From the NCBI RefSeq assembly GCF_963678635.1, contig NC_087063.1, forward strand, positions 67,866,727 to 67,930,726: DNA of 64,000 bases. The letters are read 5' to 3'. The notes under the pieces are model-generated. The model was not told the DNA's origin. It searched no databases and saw nothing but the letters and a program-made list of their open reading frames with translations. Positions within the stretch are counted from its first letter, which is position 1; each line of letters starts with the position of its first letter. The stretch is from Symsagittifera roscoffensis (taxonomy: Eukaryota; Xenacoelomorpha; Acoela; Convolutidae). The translations under genes and the position numbers were made by a program. Of this stretch, positions 37,201 through 45,436 are shown piece after piece.

Positions 37201-37418
37201 TTTGGTCCCGTTATAGCTCTAAGATTGATATAACAGTCCTCGCTACTTCCCGACTGGTGAGACATTTCTAAAACGGCTCTACTGTTGGCATTTTCGAATG
37301 CCGTATAGCTCGGCAGTGCATTTGGAGGATGCCGATTCTCATATGAGCTGTGAGACGTGACTTTACGCTGCAAAAACGTCGAAGAAACAGGGCTACGGTC
37401 TGCCCAATTCTTTGACAT
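25265..37418 (-). CDS. sav1: Salvador (SAV1) homologue, Hippo-pathway scaffold, WW and SARAH domains, 626 aa
   Basis: Predicted CDS complement(join(25265..25614, 26993..27207, 27396..27520, 27670..27991, 28215..28272, 30201..30392, 30758..30903, 33122..33343, 37168..37418)), 1881 nt with every phase consistent across eight GT-AG introns. The WW domain spans two exons (LPNGWEVSENEEGIPYFI, then after a split Asp codon HNTRSTHWRIP), like the first WW of Salvador with its HNTxxTHW signature. The last exon encodes a C-terminal SARAH helix (LDRMLDFSVFESNHLEVM through YERYRMALTEQIQKKM) preceded by a PDFF-x-ETYYKA stretch. In animals Salvador binds the Hippo/MST kinase through SARAH and promotes Warts/LATS activation at the membrane. 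The N-terminal 350 residues look disordered. No second WW domain is recognisable. Start chosen as the first in-frame ATG (MSKNWADRSPV), just after a CTGTTTCAG acceptor, so a 5' non-coding exon probably lies farther right. Confidence 0.85.
26002..26173. mobile_element. MITE-like element with subrepeat-bearing inverted termini, 172 bp
   Basis: The left terminus GGCGACAATTCTTAACAC followed by GCGACAATTTGTAAC is the inverse of the right terminus (GTTACGAACTGTCGC, then TACGAATTGTCGCC). Each terminus is two tandem copies of a 16-17 bp unit. It lies in the last intron of the Salvador gene. The central part is GC-richer, with no ORF. Confidence 0.7.
26382..26444. repeat. 63-bp inverted repeat
   Basis: GACCTTTATAAGAGT and its near-perfect inverse ACTCTTATATAGGTC (14 of 15) face each other in the last Salvador intron. 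Possibly a small foldback element. Confidence 0.5.
28620..29420. repeat. Diverged tandem repeat, roughly 160-195 bp period, in a Salvador intron
   Basis: CCGAGTGCCATAA or GACTTTTCCGAGG-like phrases recur at about 28769, 28931, 29106 and 29301. Each is followed by GTAGC-(N)-CTAATGC, then by CCCGCAACCCGTT-like and AAACGGTCAAAA-like phrases in the same order. Copies are strongly diverged. The repeat is intronic and non-coding. Confidence 0.55.
31590..31770. repeat. Diverged copy of part of the 1247-bp duplicated unit
   Basis: The order of phrases (TCAACACTGGGGACAATTTTT, TCATAACTGAAAGGGCTTTA, CCGATGATTTTTTGTGGTA, ATGATCGGAACAA) parallels 18900-19070 and 20150-20310. It shows that the duplicated unit belongs to a dispersed repeat family also present in this Salvador intron. 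Confidence 0.5.
32344..32390. repeat. Short perfect-core hairpin
   Basis: AACATCCTCCCCC and its inverse GGGGGAGGATGTT are separated by about 15 bp, inside the Salvador intron. It may be the remnant of an internally deleted inverted-repeat element. A G run lies near 32506. Confidence 0.45.
33940..35995 (+). pseudogene. Fossil Jockey/CR1-like LINE with 2A-like motif, Cys-His finger, EN start, RT and C-terminal domain
   Basis: Pieces occur in LINE order despite frameshifts. 34127-34168 encodes ILLIRSG-x-SPGP, a decayed form of the 2A-like leader (LLxSGDxExNPGP). CPTC at 34181 and RSVWCH follow, as in a Cys-His or PHD-like finger. 34397 on encodes MLKINANGL, the usual first strand of the endonuclease. 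34545-34590 gives KNYRPIALLSPVAK (RT), 34640-34800 gives KNRSTNTAL and LIALDLTAAFDRVDQGILL, and near 35017 the active-site box reads YADN where the family has YADD. 35290-35646 encodes the C-terminal domain ending DLWNQPVEVADWL. The 3' end has (AAC)n near 35985. It is a dead copy in the sense-opposite orientation inside the first Salvador intron; much of the endonuclease is deleted. Confidence 0.72.
35996..37167. other. Intronic AT-rich DNA
   Basis: Lies between the LINE tail and the first coding exon of the Salvador gene. I see no ORF or repeat that I can support. Confidence 0.35.
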
Positions 37419-37620
37419 TTTTCTGAAACAGTCATTTTTCAACAGGTTTATTCCTGATTAGCTAATATTCGAATCATTTAAAAAACATTTACATTTGATT
37501 TGAGCCAGCTGGATATTGCATTTTCATTAAAGTTTTAATTTTCAAGCAATGCGACTAATTAAAAGCAATCATCTCATCTTATTTACATTCTCCAGCAGTT
37601 CTTTTTTTTTTTGACAAAAT

Positions 37621-37733
37621 TGATTTGTCATACAATAACGCCAGTTGAATCTAAAAAATACACTAATCTTTTCAAAAAAGTTATTTGGTCATACAATAAC
37701 GCCCCAGTTGAATAAAAAATACACTAATCTATC
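37621..37733. repeat. Two tandem copies of a roughly 60-bp unit
   Basis: GTCATACAATAACGCC...CAGTTGAAT and AAAAAATACACTAATCT occur twice, starting near 37622 and 37683, with small indels. Confidence 0.65.
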
Positions 37734-37953
37734 GGTTCCCAATTTTTGTAAGGGCTTGAATTTTTCACATTGAGCTTTATGTGATGTAACAGTCGTTCAG
37801 TGAAGTCACACTTGACTCGAGGGCCAGAGACACTTTCTCCTCATTAAAGTGGATCCAATTCGTGGTTCATTAAGGCATGGAACTTTATATCGTTTCACCT
37901 TTAAGGCCACTACCAAAATAACCCCCCCCCCACTCTGGACAAAAAAGCTCTTT

Positions 37954-38068
37954 CTATGACCTGGAGTAGTAGAAAAGTGAGCAGAGTTGGAAAGGGGGTA
38001 CTGGGAGACCCACATGTATTAAAATAGGGAATAGAACATCCTCAGCAAGGTTTTTAAGAAAGGAAATG
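37954..38068. repeat. Left copy of approximately 110-bp direct repeat flanking a LINE
   Basis: TATGACC, then GAGCAGAGTTGGAAAGG and GGGGTACTGGGAGACCCAC through TTTTTAAGAAA. It is about 90% identical to 38795-38907, and the LINE fragment sits exactly between the two copies. Confidence 0.75.
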
Positions 38069-38794
38069 TCCCATCGGGATCTTGGAGTAACTGTTTGTAG
38101 TGCTCTTAACTGGTCGGAACACATTTCGAAGCGTCTGGGGAAAGCCTACAATACTTTCTTCATGCTAAAGAGAAACGTGTCAATACGCTTAAGCACTCTG
38201 GCCAAGATGAACCTTTATAAGAGCACAGTTCTATCAATCCTCTGCTACGCTTCACCATGCTGGAATGCTTCAGGGGTGACATGAGAAAACTGAAGCAACT
38301 TCAACGGAGGGTCAGTATATGGATTTTACCACATATCATCGACTACAAAGAGCGTCTGACTGTGCTAGAACTTTTACCTATCCCACTTTATTTACAGCTT
38401 CTGGACATCCTGACCCTATCAAAGATATGCAACGGACAATATACCATCAGCCCTGAAGATTATGTAGAATTGAGACACGGTCCCCAAAGAGAAAGCAGAA
38501 TGATTCCGATATCGCGTCAACCGCGACTCGAACTCTCTCATTAGGAATTCTTCATTCGGACATCAAGACTCCTTCGATTCATGCTTTCTATCGACGTCAC
38601 CAAGCCTATTGGCTTGAAACCCATACTTCTTCGCCTTTTCTGGAACCATTTTGACACAAACTATACAGAAAATAATTTATGTTCATGGAGAATAGGTTGC
38701 AGATGCAGCGGTTGCATAACTTGATATGTTTATTCGGGACACGCTCCCCTCAACTTGTGTTGTAAATCCAATTTATTATTATTATTATTATTCA
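38069..38794 (+). pseudogene. 5'-truncated LINE fragment, end of RT ORF
   Basis: Encodes the last part of a CR1/Jockey-type RT ORF: RDLGVTVCSALNWSEHI, YKSTVLSILCYASPCW, a frame change near 38275, then LKQLQRRVSIWILPHI and LLPIPLYLQLLDILTLSKI. It has the same domain order as the better-preserved LINE at 39333-41543. The 3' end carries (ATT)n at 38772-38791. A truncated 5' end plus a short microsatellite tail is typical of target-primed reverse transcription. Confidence 0.75.
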
Positions 38795-38907
38795 GTATGA
38801 CCAGGGGTAGTAGAACAATGAGCAGAGTTGAGAAGGGGGTACTGGGAGACCCACGTGTATTAAGATAGGGAATAGCTCTCCCAGCAAGGTTTTTAAGAAA
38901 GTAAATA
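38795..38907. repeat. Right copy of approximately 110-bp direct repeat flanking a LINE
   Basis: Partner of 37954-38068. It starts directly after the (ATT)n tail of the LINE fragment with TATGACC and ends at TTTTTAAGAAAGTAAAT. Confidence 0.75.
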
Positions 38908-39199
38908 AGTTTCCCAATGTAATCAGTAGGTTACAGGTTTCCTAATGTTTTAAGATAGGTTAAGTTTCAGAATTTCCACTCCAGAAGGTGTTTCTGAACA
39001 TTAGATTTACCCATTCAAATGCTCCCAGCAATAGATCGAGGAAGCTGACACCACTGCTCAAGTCACACGAGAATCAAAAGGAAAAGGAGTATCACGACAG
39101 GGTTTTGCAGGTAGATCATGCCCCTTTCTTAGCAGGTAGAGCATGCCTCTTTCACCCCCCTTCATTTTGGCAACTAATGGTGCAATGAGCGAAGAAGCA

Positions 39200-41840
39200 G
39201 GGAAATACCTCTAAGATTAGTTCAGTAACTGCATGCCTGATTTGTTTATGCAAAAAGAAAATACTTATTGTTTGCTGTTATTTACCACCCTCAAACAGTA
39301 CTTACGCTTACACGAACGCTGATATTGAAAACTTGTTTAAATCTTTGCAAAAAATCAAAAATAATTTTGATGAAGTAATAATATACGGGGATTTCAATTT
39401 CCCAACAATAAACTGGACGAGTCTTTCATCTGCTGTTGAGCAAGAAAATATTTTTCTTGATATAATTGATCGATATTGTTTGCAACAAAAAATCTCGTTC
39501 CAAACTGCTGCAACTGGTATTCTAGATTTGATTTTAGTGGGAAAAAACATACAGATAGTGAATATTGAAGACATTCAAAGGGATAACTATTTTAGCAAAC
39601 TCTCGAATCATTTCCCTATCAAAGTTAAGTTTAACGTTGAAATATCGTCCTTGTTGCAGCGAAATTGCTGCAAAGATTTGATTTATAGCTACTGTAAAGG
39701 CGATTTTGGAAAACTACGAGAAACGTTGAATAAAACGAAATTCGAACCTTTCTGTTGGTCGAATCCTAATAAAGTTCTAGAATTATGGTATAGCTGGCTC
39801 AATACCGCAATATCTCAGAATGTACCGAGGAGAACAGCGCACAGAATGTCGCTACCACCGTGGATTACGCAAAAAACATCGCATTACATTAAGTGCCTTA
39901 AAACTGCGCGGAAGAATTTTCCAGAATTTCATGACAAGGTCATAGCATTAGCTGATTTAGTTGATACCAGTGCAGAAACTGACAAAGTTGAATACGAACA
40001 AGAGCTGGCTGCAGAACGAGCATCGTCAAAATTGTTAAAGTATTTCAAAGCATTTAGGAAGTCAAATCTCCCGCGGAAAATGTTTTACGAGTCTGTCTCG
40101 GAGGAGACAGACAAGGGTAAATCAGAACTATTTTCTATCTTCTTCTCTTCCGTGTATACAAAATCGACAAAATTTATTGAAGGGTGTAATGGAAAAGAAT
40201 GCGTAAAATCGATTACCACTGTAAATTTTTTCGAAAAGGAAGTAATTGAAATTTGCATGAACTTGGACATAAACAAGAGTAAAGGACCCGATGAAATTCC
40301 ACCAATAGTGTATAAAAAATTGTGCATTACTCTTTCTCATTCTCTTTCACAGTTATTCAGAAAAATTTTCCAAACAGCCATTTTTCCAAACGATTGGAAA
40401 CAAGCAATTATAAGTCCATTATTTAAAAAAGGCGATAAATGCCAAGTTACAAATTACAGACCGGTATCTCTGTTATCAATAGCTTCGAAAATTTTAGAAA
40501 GGATTATTTTTAGACGACTTTACGATCATTACCATTCTTTTTTTCACGCAGCTCAGTTCGGCTTTAGGAAAAGACGATCAACGATTCTCCAATTGATAAT
40601 CTTTTTGCAAAAAGTGTACCAGGGCATTGAAAGTCAACATGATGTTGACATAATCTTTACTGACTACAGTAAAGCTTTTGACAGAGTGGATCATGGTATG
40701 CTTTTGAAAAAACTTTTTGAAACGGGCATCAGAAACAAGCTACTGAAACTAATCGAATCATACTTGACAAATCAAGTACAAGTCGTGCGTATAAATGGAG
40801 TAAACTCGTCACCAATACAAGTTACTAGCGGTGTCCCGCAAGGGAGTATTTTGGGCCCCATACTTTTTCTGGTTTTTGTTAACGACCTCCCAAAAATGTG
40901 CGATCAATTGTTTCCCCTACTTTTTGCCGATGACGCCAAATTTCTCAGCGTGGGTTTAAGCACAATAGATATTCAAAGTGATTTAAATGCGTTGTATGAC
41001 TGGACCGTTAGAAACAACATGCCCTTCAATATGGATAAATGCTGCCTAATTAAAATGTCCAAAAACGAAAAACGATTGCTTTTTGGAAACGAATTGATTA
41101 AAACAGAGGAAACTCAATCTGATTTGGGGCTCATGCTTTCCTGTGACTTAAAATGGAATTTGCATATAAATAAGGTTTGCTGCAAAGCAATTCGTGTTTT
41201 TCACATGATAAAAAGAAGCGTATCGAATCTTGGACAAAAAGCTAAACTGGATTTGTATAAATCTATGATCGTACCAATACTCACGTACGCAAGTCCATGT
41301 TATGGATTAAGTAAATACATTATTACGGAGCTTGAAAATGTACAAAGGCGTATAGTTAAATGGATAATTCCGCATATGGATTCGTACAAAGATCGGTTAA
41401 TCGAAATTTCACTATTGCCACTGCCAATGTATATACAGATCAACAACCTTTTGTTGCTGTCAAAAATTTTATCGAAAAGTTATGATGTTGACATGTTGAA
41501 ATATCCATCGTATTCCTGTTCCTCGCGCGGTTGTATGTTTTAGCTCGAGAGGCCGAAAAAGAAATTTTTGGAGGACGAATTCTTTTACCAAACATGTCGG
41601 CTAGCGAATGTGATCAAAATTGACGTGAGAGAAACAAGCAGACTGAAGAAGCGAATATTGTGGTTATTTTGGAGAAAATTTGAGAAGGACTACGAACAAA
41701 TGAACAAGTGCACATGGAGAATTGCTTGCGATTGCACAATGAATGACTGTAGAAGCAAAACTTCACTATAGAACGAAAAACTGAAAGGGGGAAACCCCTT
41801 GTGCTACGAGCAGAAAAGCCCTACTACTACTACTACTACC
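39200..41840 (+). mobile_element. 5'-truncated CR1/Jockey-like LINE
   Basis: The coding frame is already open upstream of 39333 (KILIVCCYLPPSNS, an endonuclease strand), so the element lost the N-terminal half of its endonuclease. The 3' UTR follows the stop at 41541-41543 and ends in (ACT)n at 41820-41840. It lies upstream of the Salvador gene, in opposite orientation to it. Confidence 0.75.
39333..41543 (+). CDS. LINE ORF2 (partial): endonuclease C-terminal half and reverse transcriptase
   Basis: A single open frame of 736 codons (the first codon is not a true start). The endonuclease remnant shows IIYGDFNFPTINW, a late LDLILV strand and SNHFPIKVKF (the SDH-like catalytic His motif as SNH). 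RT blocks follow: WKQAIISPLFKKGD, NYRPVSLLSI, FGFRKRRST, IFTDYSKAFDRVDH, SGVPQGSILGPILFLVFVNDL and the catalytic box FADDAK. The thumb and C-terminal region run to about 41500. In an intact element this protein nicks the target and copies the RNA. Because the frame is still open, loss of the 5' end was recent. It resembles the fragment at 38069. Confidence 0.88.
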   Translation: MFKSLQKIKNNFDEVIIYGDFNFPTINWTSLSSAVEQENIFLDIIDRYCLQQKISFQTAATGILDLILVGKNIQIVNIEDIQRDNYFSKLSNHFPIKVKFNVEISSLLQRNCCKDLIYSYCKGDFGKLRETLNKTKFEPFCWSNPNKVLELWYSWLNTAISQNVPRRTAHRMSLPPWITQKTSHYIKCLKTARKNFPEFHDKVIALADLVDTSAETDKVEYEQELAAERASSKLLKYFKAFRKSNLPRKMFYESVSEETDKGKSELFSIFFSSVYTKSTKFIEGCNGKECVKSITTVNFFEKEVIEICMNLDINKSKGPDEIPPIVYKKLCITLSHSLSQLFRKIFQTAIFPNDWKQAIISPLFKKGDKCQVTNYRPVSLLSIASKILERIIFRRLYDHYHSFFHAAQFGFRKRRSTILQLIIFLQKVYQGIESQHDVDIIFTDYSKAFDRVDHGMLLKKLFETGIRNKLLKLIESYLTNQVQVVRINGVNSSPIQVTSGVPQGSILGPILFLVFVNDLPKMCDQLFPLLFADDAKFLSVGLSTIDIQSDLNALYDWTVRNNMPFNMDKCCLIKMSKNEKRLLFGNELIKTEETQSDLGLMLSCDLKWNLHINKVCCKAIRVFHMIKRSVSNLGQKAKLDLYKSMIVPILTYASPCYGLSKYIITELENVQRRIVKWIIPHMDSYKDRLIEISLLPLPMYIQINNLLLLSKILSKSYDVDMLKYPSYSCSSRGCMF

Positions 41841-42051
41841 ACATTAATTAAACAATTTTTAACTTTGTCTGGAAGTTTCTGAGTCATAATTTCGATTTAG
41901 AAATTTAAGTTGTAATAAAAAAAACCTAAAATAATTTGGGACTAAATTTTCAGTGTTAACTCCCTGCTCCTCAACTCATCGCGCGTGTTCAAGCCCGGTT
42001 TCTCTTTCCTGATATAATAACAAAGGATTTAGGAATATAATCCAAGGGTTC
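41841..42051. other. Spacer between LINE tail and giant LTR element
   Basis: AT-rich sequence with no feature I can name. It ends GGGTTC immediately before the putative TG start of the LTR. The matching target duplication would lie beyond the window. Confidence 0.35.
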
Positions 42052-42150
42052 TGTGCCAGTTGGTCATATTTGGAAGTTTGACCTTGAGAAAAACAAGTAC
42101 GCTTAATTTTGGAGTGAAATTTGATTTTTCAAAAATTCGAATGGAGCCTG
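42052..42150 (+). repeat. Start of 5' LTR (segment that can be matched to the 3' LTR)
   Basis: Identical to 63902-64000 except at two positions within the first 10 bases. The LTR continues to the right, but its end cannot be placed because the 3' LTR leaves the window. TG at the start fits the TG...CA convention. Confidence 0.82.
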
Positions 42151-43330
42151 TCATGCACGATTTTCTCGCGATAACTGAAAACCGAAAAAGAGAAATCAGA
42201 ACGATCGAGTAACAATCGCGGTAGAGCTGTCCCCTCTGAAACAGAGACAAGCGTATTCCCGAGTACTGGATTGTCATTACTCGATTGGATTATTATTTGA
42301 ACTGGACTAGAGTGAACCTTCGGTGGAAAGGTGGACAACTTGAGTGTCCCAATGGTTCACGAGAAACTACATTCTAGAGTTAAAACTTGTCCTTGTCATT
42401 GAAACTGATAAAGATTAAAACTCATTTAGTTACATTATTTAATTCTCGAGTTGATTACCGACTGAAGTACTTCCCTTTCTTGAGCGTGCTACGATGTGAG
42501 TACTTAATTTAAATTTCTAGAGTGTGTTTTATGATTGTTATGTTGAGGTAAGGCGAGTTTTAGGTTGATCCATCTGAAATGGATCAAAGTTCCACTGTCT
42601 AATAAAAAGTAACTTAACGGATTGTTCCGACCCGGTTTTTAACGGCGTTCATGTATTTTGGGTATCTAGAGACCTAAGTATGGGGACGTTCTTGATTCTA
42701 GAGTGGGGGGATATTTTGGTAGTAGCCTTTCAGCTGTAACGGGTCGTAGTCTCATGTCACAAGCGAACCGAATTGGCTCCGACTGATTTGAGGTAGAAAA
42801 ACACAAGAGATAGTGTCCCTGACTCTTGAGCCAATGGTTATAGGGCCTATTTTTCTTAAGCCTCATGTGTGACTACAGTAGACGAATGTTACATAGTGTT
42901 TTTATGGCGCTCCTGGGTGTTTACGACATCAAGACTACGGAGTCGAACCCACTTGAGAGAGCTTCGGGCTACATTCCCATTCTAGAGTACCGGCGGTACG
43001 GTTCGACAGGAACGTGCAAACCTTCCAGTTGTACCGTGATAGCTTTTTAAGAAAACTCGAGAAAACTTCCTGGTACGCTCTCCGAACGAGGCTTAGCTAA
43101 CCGAGTAAAGGGGGGCAACTAGGGGGACAAAAACACGAGCAAAAATACAAAAAGCAAAACAAAAACCAAAAAAGAATAGAAAAAGGAACAAAAACCATAA
43201 AACGAAAAAAGACAGTAACTTTGACACCAGATTAGTTGGATCAAACCTTTATATTAATTAAATAGTATACCCATACTGTTTTAAAAGTTCGATCGTTTCG
43301 ATCAACCTAGCAATTTAACCCAGTAACCTT

Positions 43331-43336
43331 AATAAA
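43331..43336 (+). terminator. Candidate poly(A) signal in the 5' LTR/leader
   Basis: AATAAA followed within 20 bp by a GT-rich stretch (GAGTGTGGGGCG) is the layout of an LTR polyadenylation site. If it is the LTR signal, the LTR is at least 1.3 kb long. An alternative AATAAAAAG lies near 42602. Confidence 0.35.
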
Positions 43337-43399
43337 GTGCCCGAGTGTGGGGCGTTCTCAAGGGTTTTCAGATAGCTTGGAACTTAGCTGGACAACAAG

Positions 43400-43579
43400 G
43401 AGACTTGACTGGAAGAGGTGACCAGCCGAGTGGGAAAGTGGTTCAGGAGCACTAGAGCTGAACCAATAGGAGACTTGACTGGAAGAGGTGACCAGCCGAG
43501 TGGGAAAGTGGTTCAGGAGCACTTGAGCTGAACCAATAGGAGACTGGACTGGAAGAGGTGACCAGTCGAGTGGGAAAGT
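43400..43579 (+). repeat. Three tandem copies of a 70-bp unit in the LTR/leader
   Basis: GAGACTTGACTGGAAGAGG starts at 43400, 43470 and 43540. The first two copies are full length and nearly identical, the third is partial. Confidence 0.92.
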
Positions 43580-44442
43580 AGCAAAGAAGGATTTTGCTGT
43601 TCTCGAGTTCTCAAGTTGGGCAGAACGGGTATCGTTAAAATCCACATTACATTATAGGAGATAAGTGTAAAATTGGATAAGCGAAATCCCCTGGTTTTGA
43701 GGAACGTTTTTACTTAAGCAGGCCTGGAGACAGGTCTACGGTTTTCTCTTGAGAGGTTTAGCACCCGGCGCTTAAGGTAATTTTTAGGCTTAAGAAAGGG
43801 GGCTAAAAAGGGGGAGGTTAGAAGGGGGGCTGGTTAGGTTAGAGGTTGGCGGTTATAATTTGTAAAAAGAGGGGACACATTAGAGTAACTAATTGCTCGG
43901 CATCGTCGACTTAGTTACATTAGATATTTACACGCGTTGGTCATAGGAAACGGATATCCAAAATTAGAATCAGGTTAAGGTAGGTACCCTGGTCGGATCT
44001 GTAGGGGGGAACGGACTTAGACAGTTTTTGTGATACCCCATAAAATCGCTAGCAGGGGGGAAGAGAACGCGTGGCAATTAGGTACCAGACATTTTTTCGA
44101 TAGAAGGTAGACATTTGTCACCTTTGAATTTTAGGTGGGTTCATCTCTCTGTTTTTATTACTTTTTCTTGCTTAGATTTTTGTTGCATTTTGGTAAGGAT
44201 TTGTGTTTGGCTTTTATACGAACAGGTGATCACAAGATACCTGCGCACAGGTTTTGGTTTCAAGTTGCTTGGAACATTGAAAAAGAGGTAACTAAAAAAG
44301 GGGGGTCAGCATTTGGCCATTAAGAGAGGGTTTTTGGGAAAATTTTTACTAGAGCTTGAGTGGTGGTACAAGGTACAGTGAATCAAGAAGTCCCCATAAC
44401 GAAGAAGAAAGAGGTCCCACCGCTCAGACACTTGTCAACAGT

Positions 44443-45184
44443 CTTGGGACAGTGCAGTCCTGTGTCAGTCTTGAACAAGAGCAGTCTTGGGACAGTGGTC
44501 TTGGGACACTAGCCTTGGGACAGTGGTCTTGGGACAGTGGTTTTGGGACACTGGTCTTGGGACACTAGCCTTGGGACAGTGGTCTTGGGACAGTGGTCTT
44601 GGGACAGTGGTCTTGGGACAGGGGTCTTGGGACAGTGGTCTTGGGACAGTGGTCTTGGGACAGTGGTCTTGGGACAGTGGTCTTGGGACAGAGGTCTTGG
44701 GACAGTGGTCTTGGGACAGTGGTCTTGGGACAGTGGTCTTGGGACAGAGGTCTTGGGACAGTGGTCTTGGGATAGTGGTCTTGGGACAGTGGTCTTGGGA
44801 CACTAGCCTTGGGACACTAGCCTTGGGACAGTAGTCTTGGGACACTAGCCTTGGGACAGTAGTCTTGGGACAGTAGTCTTGGGACACTAGCCCTGGGACA
44901 GTAGTCTTGGGACAGTGGTCTTGGGACACTAGTCTTGGGACACTAGGCTTGGGACAGTAGTCTTGGGACAGTAGTCTTGGGACACTAGCCTTGGGACACT
45001 GACCTTGGGGCAGTACTCTTGGGACAGTCTTGGGACAGTGGTCCTGGGATAGTACTCTCAGGACAAGGGTCTTGGGACACTGACGGAAAGTACTGGGACA
45101 GTACCGAACAGTCTTGGGACAGTAGATAGAAGCCTGGGACGGTACAAAGAAGAGTAGGGACGGTAATTGGAAGTCTTGGGACGG
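44443..45184 (+). repeat. 14-bp minisatellite in the retroelement leader, about 50 copies
   Basis: The unit TTGGGACAGTGGTC repeats in register for about 740 bp with variants (CACTAGCC, CAGTAGTC) and a degenerate right edge. The unit has no stop in several frames on either strand, which creates long artificial ORFs here that I do not call as genes. It lies just upstream of gag in the transcribed leader. Confidence 0.93.
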
Positions 45185-45436
45185 CATAAAAATTGAAGTA
45201 AAATTACAATAAGTGTTTTAAGACAAAATTAAGACAGAACAATACTAATCGGAACCCGGTACGGTTGAGACCACAAATAAAGAAAGTTTCTAGAAAAGTT
45301 TTGAAAGAGAACTGGAACAAGGTGTTTATCACGTTGTGTATTTCCTTTAAATAATTTTTCCACAAAAGATTTTATTCTTAGATTAGAATTGTGTATATAG
45401 TAATATTGTAAATAAGAGCAATTGTAAATAGAAATA

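Noticed and set aside
25265-37418. Other WW or SARAH proteins (KIBRA, RASSF, MST kinase)
   Set aside because: Only Salvador combines a central WW with a C-terminal SARAH. There is no kinase, C2 or RA domain in the predicted protein.
42700-44300. Primer-binding site and LTR 3' end
   Set aside because: Several TGG-starting stretches exist (for example TGGTAGTAGCC near 42719), but none follows a CA end with a convincing run of tRNA complementarity. Left undetermined.
44443-45184. CRISPR-like array
   Set aside because: The repeats are directly adjacent with no unique spacers, and the context is a eukaryotic retroelement leader.
44465-45187. Long ORFs on both strands in the 14-bp repeat (240 aa minus, 115 aa plus)
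   Set aside because: They are translations of a stop-free 14-bp minisatellite (three units encode 14 residues). Composition is purely the repeat, and overlapping frames on both strands are equally open.
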